From NCBI RefSeq assembly GCF_029227915.1, contig NC_079889.1, positions 8,372,001 through 8,436,000 on the forward strand: a DNA stretch of 64,000 bases, given 5' to 3'. Positions within the stretch are counted from its first letter, which is position 1; each line of letters opens with the position of its first letter. The position numbers were made by a program, and so were the translations under genes. Source of the DNA: Hydractinia symbiolongicarpus (taxonomy: Eukaryota; Cnidaria; Hydrozoa; Anthoathecata; Hydractiniidae). This document shows positions 57,401 to 64,000 of the stretch, piece after piece. Below the pieces are notes generated by a model, which was given only the letters and a program-made list of their open reading frames with translations, was not told the DNA's origin and searched no databases.

Positions 57401-60400
57401 TGCTTATGAAAAAACACATGCAGTAAGGTTCGTATACAGCCAGCGTAATAAGCGCTCCAGTATTTGTCACCTTGTTTTCGATGTTATCACTACTTTCACA
57501 TCGTTCTTGCCAGCGTGCTTTGGATGGACGAGAAAATTGAAGCGGCCGTTTAATAACAATGGATTTTGTTGCCGATCGTAAGCCAGCCATGTTGTGCCCA
57601 CATATGTCTTCACTAGGTTTTTCTCATTCAGTCGTAAGCGAAGAAAATATCTTCGCCTGTGAGAACGAGTGTCCATAAAGTAGAACTAAAATAAAATTTT
57701 ATAAGTTATGAGAAAATGGAAAGAATTAAGCTAAATGTGACACGCAAAAAAGGACAATGATTATTTTCATTTCTACATCCGCAAAAACTCTTAGTACTGT
57801 TTACATCATGATAAGAACATTTCAAAAATATGGTGCTGTAGTTTTTCTATCTGTGTAAATAATTGCATCGAATACAATCTAACTATTGTTGAAAGGCGAA
57901 TTTAGGTATGTTGAAAGCCTTTAAAGAAAATGTTAACAAAATTTGTTGAGTTATCAAATATCCATGGATTAATTATCTAGAAAAATTAGGTAAAAGAAAA
58001 AAACAATTATCAGATTTGGCCCAAACTTTTTCAGCCTTAAGTAACGAACTTTTAGGAAGGTGACAAAAAATTAGGACGACAGAAACTTTGTCCTTTTTAA
58101 CATTTTAATCATTTATTTAGAAAATTTAGAAAATCTATTGTTAAGCAAGTTGATTAAAGATCAACAACACTCGCCAACCTTAAGTAATCAATAGTAAGGG
58201 CGGAATAAAATTCGTATTGAAGAAGTTATTGCTAAGAATGTAACATACTGACCAAAACTACTTTTCCGGATTTATTGATTAGCGTCAATACTGTGGTTTT
58301 CGCTGGAGCTCTTCTTGTTCGAATGCGACGAGAAAAATCTAAAAAAAGCTATTTATTTGCATGGTTGTACTCTAGTTGATAATATATAGATATCACAAGG
58401 GCGCAGGAGAACTCAGAATTATAATCTACATAAGTTAATTATATAGTGAATGTTTGCTGATTTTATTTTGTCAAAAACGTGGGTGAAAGCTTTATTCTAA
58501 AAGCAACCTCGACCTTAGCACATTTTATCGTGGTTAAACTACCAAGAAATCACAGTATCCCCATGAAGCATATAATGCTAGAGACAATGTTGCACAAAAC
58601 GGTCATAATCAAGTTTTATTGACTATTGTTGATGCAATGTTTTGGTAAAGCAACAGCTAGCTTTGTGGCAAAGTTTCTGCTGCCCTATTAGATGGTTGTA
58701 ATTTTAATCCACGTCAGAGTCATGCTTGAGACTGCAAAAATGTTTAAGTAGTTTCTTTTTCCTTCTCATCCAGCATAACACTATATTATTTTCGGCCATC
58801 TGTACATTTTTCATAAGATTTTCGTACTTAAGAACGAAGCTCCTGAGTTGGCTGGCACCTAATAATTATAGTCAGGAATTTTTGAAACTGGGTGTGGCGC
58901 AAAAAATAGAATAATCGAGGCAGTTAGCAACTAAACGTACCATGAGCTCGAATATCTTCACCAAGTTTTGTTAAAAGATGCGGAACGGACGCCATTTCCA
59001 TTCTCTTAATCTCGATGCCAGGTTGCAAAACTGGTTCTATCCGAAGTATTGTTCCATCATATAAAGCAAATTCGCCAGTCTATACAGGGAAAAATTTGCA
59101 GTGGCTTTGTTTCCTTGAAGATGCTTGTAACATGGTACTAACAAAATAAAAAGAATGAAAATGCGTTCATACATACCACACCATTACAAAGTGACAATTG
59201 TGTTGGGACAACATTGTGTGATGTAGTCATAAAGCCATCCATAAAACATTCATCTTCTTTCATTTCCGGTGTAGACTGCATGTTAAATTTCAATGTACAA
59301 TTTCTTGGTACAGTAATCTAAAAATTACAAATACAAATTCAAATGTTAATCAAGAAAATAGACGGGAACATACTAATACCTTTTGCGTGTATTAATTTTC
59401 GCGCAGCGCAAAAATCTATTTCGCGCTCTGTAATTTTCACACAATGGAAATTTAAACACATTTCGCGCGTATTGATTTTGGTGCAAACTTGAATCCTCCC
59501 AAATTTATTTTTTATGTAACAAATGCAAATATATAACAGCAAACTCATATAACAATTAAACTTTAGTTAACGTTTTTGCACAAAGATAACAAAAGTTTCC
59601 GAGCTAGCAATGTCTTAGAAACTATTGTTGTTGTTACTATCTCAGCATTTTCAAGGATTATTTCTGGTTTACCATTTGTGCCTTATTCTTTTAAAAAGAT
59701 TTTAGCCTTATATCGGTTATAAATTGTTGGTTACAATAACTCTTTAAAATGTTTGTTTTATAAAACACTACCTTTTGCAATCCGCGGTCACCAAATTTTT
59801 TTCAATTACTGATCTTTCAGGATTTCTTAACATTATTGTTAATTATTTAAAACAAACTTGTTTTAATCAGCGTAATTGAAAATATCGCGTTTTGTCTTTC
59901 GAACAGTACATTTGCGTAAAAATTTTGTCCTTTAAAGTGTCCAATCATCACAAAATAAAATTCTTACCTGAAAATTAACTTGTTTTCTGTTGTTTGAGAG
60001 TTCCAGTTCTCCAACGTCCGTTAGATAAACTACCTGTTTTTCTAAAACATCAAGTTTCTGTGAAACAGTATTCACCAAGTCTACTTTTTTTCTGCATAAC
60101 AAAGAATAAAAATAAAGTGCAAATACTTGGTTTGAGTTATTTTAAACAAACTAATGGCAAGAAAAAGTGCTAAAAATTTAAATAAAAACATACCTTTAAA
60201 GTTACAGCTGTCACCTCGTACCTAAAAAGTACGTAAATGTTACGATATTATAGTTGAAAATAACTTCTTTTATTGTTCAATTCGTAAACATTCTTCTAAA
60301 AGGTTTTTGTTTTTTCGGAACTGCCATCACCTACGATAGAGAGCCTTTTTTCGTATACTGGTTGAATTTTTGGCGGGAAATTGAAATGTACAAGTTTGCA

Positions 60401-61411
60401 GAAGTTTGAAGAGGTTTTTGCTATTTGAAATATTGAGCAAGAATCTATCAGATTGCTTAGCATGCTTTTTTAAATGTTTTCTTGACTTTGAAACATAATT
60501 TTTATGGTAAAATTTGACGCGCATTCCTTTGGTTAGTCAAATATAGGATTACTTACCTAAAGTCGTTTTATACAAAATTTTAATTTGGATATATAGTGTA
60601 CTCTCTCACTAACGGAAGAGTAGCTTAATTGTCTAGTTAGGGTAAACAAACGTATGGGCCAAAATTTGTCTCGTGATAACACCTCCTTAGCACCTTTGGG
60701 AATGGCCGTAGAGTTTCGTCTGATTGATTTTTTTAAATATTTTTTTTCATTTTTTCATTCCAAAACGATAAAGAATAACGTAGCAGAAGTTTCAGGGAAA
60801 TTGGGTTAACCGGTAATGTTACTATGTTATTAACGAAATTATGTCAGGCATTTCCACCCGGCGTGGCCTAAATAAGGTTAAGGAAAGAATGTGGCGTGGT
60901 ATTTAAAAATATTGTTGCAAAATCTAAATAAAAGGATTATATGGAAAACATACTGCCCCAACATCGCAGCAAAGGTTTTAAACGAAATGTGTTAAAATTC
61001 CGATCCTAAAGCACAAGCGCCATCCATTAGATCTCTACCATATAGTAATAAGAAGAGGAGCGTCCGTAGATAAGGTAGTGAAGAAAGTGAGACAGTGGTT
61101 GCGTTCAAAGCGTACTTTTACGTGCAAGAGAGAATCATAAATTTGGTCATTTCGTGAGCGGATACTAAATGCCTGACCCCTATTTGTTAATTTTTAAATA
61201 AAATCTACTGCCTTGTTTTTATATTCTGAATTTCCTCAACTTTGTTACCAAGACATTTTCCCTTTTTGATGAAAGTGATGGCGATAGGATAAAAAATCTG
61301 GGGACAAAAATGAAACTTCCTTCCTCTTTCTTTAACCAAAATATAACCTACCTGCAAAAACGCTGAGACCAGGCAAAGCAATATAAACAGCCGAGTCTCC
61401 AAACTCTCCAT
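36385..61411 (-). CDS. ADAMTS-type secreted metalloprotease, 29 exons, 1172 residues
   Basis: All exons join in phase with GT-AG introns to give 3519 coding bases ending in TGA at 36385-36387. Exons 1-29: 61352-61411, 60194-60221, 59968-60080, 59177-59317, 58941-59079, 58253-58338, 57471-57685, 56792-56930, 53742-53825, 53285-53403, 52422-52441, 51968-52073, 51596-51739, 50999-51131, 50731-50847, 50172-50320, 50018-50081, 49629-49734, 48422-48574, 45149-45390, 44302-44389, 43446-43570, 42806-42926, 42582-42662, 41910-42082, 41053-41191, 40414-40549, 36930-37117, 36385-36494. Domain order: signal peptide, propeptide, furin site, VHL-beta-like domain, reprolysin domain, disintegrin-like, TSP1, cysteine-rich with an inserted MAM, spacer, TSP1 x2, PLAC-like. 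The product should be a secreted zinc protease acting on extracellular matrix. No frame break was seen, so I regard the gene as intact. Mobile elements sit only in introns. Confidence 0.92.
36930..41191 (-). CDS. ADAMTS exons 26-28: two C-terminal thrombospondin type-1 repeats
   Basis: Repeat 2: [16 protein letters not shown] (W1015, W1019, C1022, C1026), completed by exon 27 ([20 protein letters not shown]). Repeat 3: [20 protein letters not shown] and [20 protein letters not shown]. Intron 27 (37118-40413) holds the whole HIRAN-Tigger transposon. Confidence 0.88.
37491..38213 (-). CDS. HIRAN-domain protein of the Tigger element
   Basis: The first ATG of the frame is at 38213 ([20 protein letters not shown]), about 240 residues. 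The N-terminus has two CX2C-type pairs that suggest a zinc-binding unit (CLKC...CMKC). The centre (about residues 78-190) fits the HIRAN fold: [65 protein letters not shown]. The C-terminus is acidic ([13 protein letters not shown]). HIRAN domains bind DNA 3' ends in HLTF-type proteins; here it may help the transposase at element ends. A relic with the same architecture occurs at 12620-13030. Confidence 0.8.
   Translation of the reverse strand: MTKYLCLKCGDFACNRSLNCSVPTSESYPGWTECKVALCMKCEKEEHASFYQDHHLEDGKDYNKSEAQDQSEIEGAQELEDLHLTSDDLDLVIDCASRGFHEYRKIWLPKLGQRLTVKRDKANLFDPYSIGLYCQIKGKIEKLSIVGHLPREISRFCKFYLEYNGVINATVRMTKFRRSPLPQGGLEIPIKLCVGKGDSSNEVFRKMKGFMLENYLEPEKIPVEIKVEEEDEDEEEEVSL
38409..39821 (+). 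CDS. Tigger/pogo transposase, open
   Basis: ATG 38409 ([17 protein letters not shown]) gives 470 residues without interruption. The frame is open upstream to 38217, but an AG acceptor at 38387-38388 and the good ATG favour this start. The helix-turn-helix reads [19 protein letters not shown] and [12 protein letters not shown]. Catalytic acids: [11 protein letters not shown] (first Asp), [12 protein letters not shown] (second Asp) and [11 protein letters not shown] (third Asp), the DDD/DDE arrangement of Tigger-like enzymes. It should cut and paste the element at TA. Whether it is still active cannot be judged, but no defect is visible. Confidence 0.88.
   Translation: MALFKYFKKIEDTVSESAQASGLGDSEQNEVQKQLQMISEPQPKKKRQKYGDYDKLQRAEIGKWAIVYGIRPAARKFGVPESTVRGIVKSYKEAKTDQRELRELPRKHRGAKPLLPAEIDEKVLEMIKNMRKAGCAVNYNIAIAIGKGIVLANDRSLLKENGGQINLDFSWCQSIFRRIGFTKRRATTAKQPVSPGFLKEMGFSFHRSIKELVDAHDIPDDLVINIDQTPLPFILLSKYTMDKKNEKLVPIANSADYLQVTGIFSISLSGVFLPMQIIYQGKTARCHPTFDFPEEFNITHSINHWSNEEKSIELINKVLVPYVQKKKKELGFRSSKKWLLIADVFKAQWTDKVKDLVEKHHGKMVPVPHNMTNYFQPLDLTVNRSCKSFLRDQAQTWYAEQVQAQIANGIAPENVSVDLKISILKPLHAKWVTKYYDHIRTRKEIIINGWRRSGIIDALREQVHKEDPFE
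41910..42662 (-). CDS. ADAMTS exons 24-25: spacer
   Basis: [20 protein letters not shown] and [19 protein letters not shown] match the beta-rich spacer (IP-x-GA-x-x-I pattern) that binds matrix and substrates in this family. It is cysteine-free, as expected. Confidence 0.85.
42806..43570 (-). CDS. ADAMTS exons 22-23: rest of the cysteine-rich module
   Basis: EVCRLHCRD, then [20 protein letters not shown] and [20 protein letters not shown]. This is the usual C-terminal half of the ADAMTS cysteine-rich module, with the hallmark CGG block. The donor of exon 23 is GTAAGG at 42805; using the later GTTAGA would break the frame. Confidence 0.9.
44302..49734 (-). CDS. ADAMTS exons 18-21: start of cysteine-rich module and inserted MAM domain
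   Basis: Exon 18 ([20 protein letters not shown]) starts the cysteine-rich module. Exons 19-21 form a MAM domain (about residues 660-815): [64 protein letters not shown], and [18 protein letters not shown] domains mediate adhesion in other extracellular proteins. The introns on both sides of the MAM segment are phase 1, which fits insertion by exon shuffling. Intron 19 contains an integrase-type transposon. Confidence 0.88.
45679..46360 (+). pseudogene. HECT-type ubiquitin-ligase relic in the transposon
   Basis: Three pieces follow one another. A short charged N-terminal frame (45679-45858) starts [15 protein letters not shown]. Then 45876-46058 reads [20 protein letters not shown] and [18 protein letters not shown], like the region preceding the C-lobe in the HECT proteins often annotated as G2/M-phase-specific E3 ligases in invertebrates and fish. 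After a TGA (46056-46058) and a shift, 46142-46360 has [29 protein letters not shown] and [12 protein letters not shown]. The STC block holds the HECT catalytic Cys (46247-46249). The gene is dead here, but the C-lobe is recognisable. Confidence 0.65.
46740..47640 (-). pseudogene. Integrase-type transposase relic with internal deletion
   Basis: Minus strand, from 47640: [37 protein letters not shown] (first Asp), a 60-base insertion, then [20 protein letters not shown] and [13 protein letters not shown] deletion near 47190-47100 removes the second Asp and the Glu blocks. The tail resumes with [16 protein letters not shown] and [20 protein letters not shown]. It is the same family as 30498-31731. 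Confidence 0.75.
47961..48333. repeat. 42-base satellite in the right arm of the integrase-type element
   Basis: Nine nearly identical units start with GTAAAACGAACGCCTAAAAC at 47961, 48003, 48045, 48087, 48129, 48171, 48214, 48256 and 48298. Diverged related units extend left to about 47825. The left arm (45500-45600) has only a few related units. Confidence 0.95.
50018..50320 (-). CDS. ADAMTS exons 16-17: central thrombospondin type-1 repeat
   Basis: Opens with WCFRGKC and then [20 protein letters not shown] (W570, W573, W576, with C579 and C583), [20 protein letters not shown]. The WxxW pattern may be mannosylated and CSTTCG may carry O-linked fucose, as in other such repeats. Confidence 0.93.
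50731..51131 (-). CDS. ADAMTS exons 14-15: disintegrin-like module
   Basis: [20 protein letters not shown] is followed by [17 protein letters not shown] and [12 protein letters not shown]. This is the standard cysteine spacing of the module that follows the protease in ADAMTS enzymes. It has no integrin-binding RGD. Confidence 0.88.
51596..56930 (-). CDS. ADAMTS exons 8-13: reprolysin catalytic domain
   Basis: The domain starts [17 protein letters not shown] (from residue 277). The three zinc-binding His are in HEIGHAIGLAHD (residues 412-423, split over exons 12 and 13 between GC and C), with the catalytic Glu413. The Met-turn is SIMYP (Met439). Exon 11 is a 20-base microexon (TKFGVSG). The split positions and the disulfide-forming Cys pattern fit ADAMTS rather than ADAM proteins. 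Nothing essential is missing, so the enzyme should be active. Confidence 0.93.
52150..52376 (-). mobile_element. tRNA-derived SINE
   Basis: The minus strand has TGGCCTAGTGGTTATGG (A box), GCTTCGTAATCAC, and GGGATTCGGTCC (B box, 52299-52310), then an unrelated body. It is the same family as 61806-61921. It ends about 45 bases from microexon 11. Confidence 0.75.
52642..53078. mobile_element. Inverted-repeat MITE in intron 10
   Basis: The left arm reads CTTAGGGGAAGAAAAGTTGCG and ATATTGCGGAATTAAAGATT. The right arm reads inversely TTAAAGGAAGAAATTATCGC and GATATTGCGGAAAAAAATAT. Many ATTGCGGAA and AGATTGC(G/A)AA motifs repeat inside. Boundaries are approximate. Confidence 0.6.
53079..53226. mobile_element. 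148-base foldback MITE with TTAA duplication
   Basis: Ends GCCGAATCTCCACTAGACGA and inverse GGGCGAATCTCCACGTGACG, flanked by TTAA at 53075-53078 and 53227-53230. Nearly the whole unit is palindromic around GACGA motifs. TTAA points to piggyBac- or Kolobok-type mobilisation. Confidence 0.8.
54130..54290 (-). mobile_element. Degenerate SINE body
   Basis: It shares TGTGCATTACCAC...ACCCAATTTTCTTCAT, TGTAAAGGCACTTGCT and AAACATGC-type blocks (plus-strand reading) with the body of the SINE at 52150-52376. The tRNA-like head is mostly lost. Confidence 0.5.
57471..58338 (-). CDS. ADAMTS exons 6-7: furin site and VHL-beta-like domain
   Basis: Exon 6 begins [18 protein letters not shown] (residues 167-170) is a furin-type site. 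Residues 175 to about 257 then read like the beta domain of the von Hippel-Lindau protein: [51 protein letters not shown]222 matches the conserved Trp of the VHL beta domain (human W117). The neighbouring Ser and His used for hydroxyproline binding in human VHL are Thr here (T216, T220). After furin cleavage this domain would form the N-terminus of the mature enzyme. I know of no ADAMTS with such a domain; the family call is mine, by eye. Confidence 0.7.
58941..61411 (-). CDS. ADAMTS exons 1-5: signal peptide and propeptide
   Basis: Exon 1 encodes [20 protein letters not shown], a clear hydrophobic signal peptide. Exons 2-3 add [10 protein letters not shown] and [20 protein letters not shown]. 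Exons 4-5 carry the reprolysin propeptide pattern: [19 protein letters not shown], then [17 protein letters not shown], equivalent to the usual C-x-Y-x-G, VALSTC-x-GL-x-G and IEP blocks. The exon 3 acceptor that keeps the frame is the AG just before ACTTGGTG (end of exon at 60080); an AG ten bases upstream does not keep it. Confidence 0.85.
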
Positions 61412-62960
61412 ATTTTAGTCTTCTACATACACCCCAAAAATTGTGTTTCTGCTGATTTTACAAGGCAACAAAATAATATTCAAAATATTCCACTTATCGT
61501 TATGTTATTTGATGACACTCTAAACTGACAAAAATATTATGATTTTTATTTTTCTTCAGACGTTAAAACTGTTTTTTATTTGTTTTTCGTCAGCTATGCG
61601 ATTTCCGTAGTTATTTATATAACTTAAGATCGAAGGAGGTTCGCATATCACAGAGCAATGATTTATGGTTAATAAACCTGCACAGTACATCTTGGTATAG
61701 CAATTGCACTCTAGCTTATTATTAATTCTGAATATTATGAATAGGGTTGCACTCGTTGTATTAATGCGGGTCCTGTATTTTGGATATAGATACATTACGT
61801 ATTCCTCGGCATTGCTTATCGAATTCCCCTCTCTTGGAATGGATTGACACATAACCACATGGACCGAACCACGGACCCCGTGATTACGAAGCGAACGCCA
61901 TAACCACAAGGCCACGCCCATTCCATTGTGAAAGTCATTGTTAAGATTATTATGGTTTTGCAGTTAAGCAAAGCACGCGAGCAACAACTGAACGAGTGTG
62001 ACTTTCCCAATTTTGATACTTTTAGGGGAGTCATTTCTTTGTTGTGTCTTGTCATTGTTACTAGGTTCAAAGTTATTTAAAATAGCTGCACGATAGTTTT
62101 GTGAGCAAATTCAAAGTAAGTTGCGAATTGAACCATGGAAAATAAGAACAGTTAAGTTTGGCAGGTGTGGGTAAGTTGGATTATATTTTCAACATCTTTT
62201 ATTATAATGACGTTTTTTATAAAAATTATTATGTTATTTTTCTACATATCCTCACAGTTTCTGTACAATAACATAGCTGATTCTCTAACATAGCATTTCT
62301 GCCAAAGAGCAACCGTCCTTGTTTTTTATAAATTATTATATGGTTGTTTGATCTACACAGTTATCATTCTGTTACACCGTAAATTTTGCCAACCGGAAAG
62401 AGTAGATATAGTAACACAAATGCAATCAAGTGGTTCACAGTGGGAAATAATGTTTTGGCTGAAGAGCTTTGTTTTATATGTACTCTCCTTCACGCCGGAG
62501 GTTCATTTGGTTTTCTTACACTCTCCTTCGCATTTTATTGGGCACAAATATTTTTTTATGTTTTGTGGAAGTTATATATAGCTAAATCACATTAGATAAA
62601 GCTAGGGTGTGTACATTTGCTGATTTTAAATTTTTGTACAATGCAGTTAAAACGGTGTCAAGCCGCACATATGAGGCTGTTATTCATGCACATAATTGTT
62701 TGGCAGTTGAATTAACCTTAAATTTGGCAATTGAATTACCCATAAACTTGGGTATTTCTAGACCTTAATAAATATCGATATGTTAAAAAAGCGGGCGGAA
62801 CAACGCCTATTTTAAAGGCACAATTTTTTGCGAATAGAATAAAATGAGAGAATATAAACAAAACATTGCAAGTATTAATTTTTGCGAGTAACGTAAAATA
62901 ATTCCCGTCTTTTGTTCAAAATGATAGCCGATCACCACCTTCTGTTACGGATATTAAATA
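61412..62960. other. Upstream region of the metalloprotease gene
   Basis: Presumably contains the promoter and 5' UTR of the minus-strand gene, but no TATA box or initiator can be assigned with confidence. Apart from the SINE at 61806-61921 I see nothing. The short frames at 62348-62595 carry no domain. Confidence 0.4.
61806..61921 (-). mobile_element. tRNA-derived SINE head
   Basis: Minus strand: GGGCGTGGCCTTGTGGTTAT (A box), GGCGTTCGCTTCGTAATCAC, and GTGGTTCGGTCC (B box 61861-61870). It would give a tRNA-like fold but lacks a proper acceptor stem, so I do not call it a tRNA gene. Confidence 0.7.
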
Positions 62961-62974
62961 ACAATGCGGAAAAT

Positions 62975-63037
62975 CTTACGACAGACGAAAAACCGAGGAC
63001 CGGCGGACCCGTGGATTCTTACACGGGCAAGAACTAG
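62975..63037 (+). repeat. Helitron-like 3' end
   Basis: Hairpin CCCGTGGATTCTTACACGGG (63008-63027), then CTAG-T at 63034-63038. It is followed at once by TCTTTATAACAATAACCGTA, the start of another unit. Confidence 0.55.
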
Positions 63038-63854
63038 TCTTTATAACAATAACCGTATTTTTGTCTGTCGCTCATCAAAGCAGAGTGCTGAATCACGCAT
63101 GAAATTATTAAAGCTACAAATCACAAATACGATATGTCACGTTTTCTAGTCATGTATAAATCTTAAACATTGGCTACAAATTAGATTTTTTTTATCTTAT
63201 ACGGGTTTTTTCACTTTTGTATAAATTCTCTTTATTCTAGTCAAATTGATTATTTTTGTGTTATCTCCATCAATCTGATTTTTACTCAGTTGCAACTTGG
63301 GTCGTGGCTAACTATTAGCTACCTCTGGCTAAAACGTGATGGTAGCTTGCAGTTTGTACAGTTGGTTTCAATTTCACGAAAAAATATTTCGCGAAATAAA
63401 ATTGCTGAAGGATGGATTTAGTAATTTGCAATGACAGGCTGTTTTCTGTGTTTTTATTTAAACTGACGTAAACTGATGTAATAAAGTTTTTTTGAACAAG
63501 GTATTATGTCTATGTAGGACCCATTCATGTAGATGTGCGACATGATCTCCCTGTGCGTAGTGGTCATTCCGTTGCTTCTCACAATCTTTGAACGCATTCA
63601 CAATAACTTATACTGTAAAATAAAAAAAGGCAGCTGACTGTTTCTGCTATGACAGGATAACTACAGGTTTTAACATGTGTTTCTTTTTTTCAGTTAAAGT
63701 TGTAGAAAAGTTAATCTGTTAAAAATACATTATATCGGAAACGCTATTTACACTGTGTGGGCTTTACTGGAATTGCGATACCATATACCTGGTACTTCCG
63801 CGGTCCACTGATATGCCTGTCACAGCGTTTAGACGCTGGGTCCCGCGGCTAGCC

Positions 63855-63972
63855 TCTATATTAATAATAGCCGTATCCTGTCTGTTTGTTAGCAAAAATA
63901 ACATAGTGCTACGGAAACACAAATGTCATATATAAGGGAAGAGCGTGGATTTTCCCACGGGTCAACGACTAG
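63855..63972 (+). mobile_element. 118-base Helitron-like unit
   Basis: Starts TCTATATTAATAATAGCCGT; ends with hairpin CGTGGATTTTCCCACGG (63944-63960) and CTAG-T (63969-63973). Directly after it another unit starts TCTTTATAATAACAGCCGTA and runs off the window. Confidence 0.6.
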
Positions 63973-64000
63973 TCTTTATAATAACAGCCGTATTTTATCT

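Noticed and set aside
36385-61411. Two separate genes instead of one long ADAMTS
   Set aside because: All 29 exons join in phase and the domain order from signal peptide to PLAC is complete; splitting would leave the N-terminal half without an end.
61861-61921. Possible tRNA gene (A and B boxes)
   Set aside because: No matching acceptor stem, and the same head recurs at 52299-52360 joined to a SINE body, so it is a SINE.

Overview
This window is eukaryotic. It is AT-rich, almost every long open frame is a decayed mobile element, and the one intact gene has 29 small exons with consensus splice sites. The mix of elements (Penelope with a GIY-YIG nuclease, ISL2EU with a YqaJ partner, integrase-type DNA transposons, Tigger elements beside HIRAN-domain proteins, restriction-like-endonuclease LINEs) is what I associate with cnidarians. 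A hydrozoan is my best guess, but the sequence contains nothing that proves it.

Layout. 1-3.5 kb: relics, including a broken protein-primed B-family DNA polymerase (minus). 3.6-8.8 kb: a decayed non-LTR retrotransposon whose last frame runs from a restriction-like endonuclease directly into a complete-looking ubiquitin-specific protease (USP) domain. 9.2-15.6 kb: an old Tigger/pogo element bounded by TA, hosting other insertions (a MULE-like element with a zinc-finger gene, a second Tigger). 15.6-23.1 kb: a LINE relic, a TA-flanked MITE with a satellite-like end, and an ISL2EU transposon (transposase tail plus SWIM-YqaJ gene) that was itself invaded by a permuted Penelope element next to a long TA tract. 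23.1-36.3 kb: mostly gene-free, with a broken arginine-kinase-like pseudogene, an integrase relic, SINEs, Helitron-like ends and another LINE relic.

36.4-61.4 kb (minus): a complete ADAMTS-type secreted metalloprotease gene. I could phase all 29 exons, giving 1172 residues: signal peptide, propeptide, furin site, a VHL-beta-like domain, reprolysin domain with HEIGHAIGLAHD, disintegrin-like module, TSP1, cysteine-rich module interrupted by a MAM domain, spacer, two TSP1 repeats and a PLAC-like end. Its introns hold an intact-looking Tigger element encoding HIRAN and transposase proteins head to head, and an integrase-type transposon that also carries a HECT-type ubiquitin-ligase relic. They also hold MITEs and SINEs. 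61.4-64 kb: upstream sequence with a SINE and Helitron-like ends.

The strongest leads are ubiquitin-system enzymes in two unrelated mobile elements (a USP in a LINE, a HECT in a DNA transposon) and the VHL-like domain inside a secreted protease. All homology calls rest on motif recognition by eye; no search was run.
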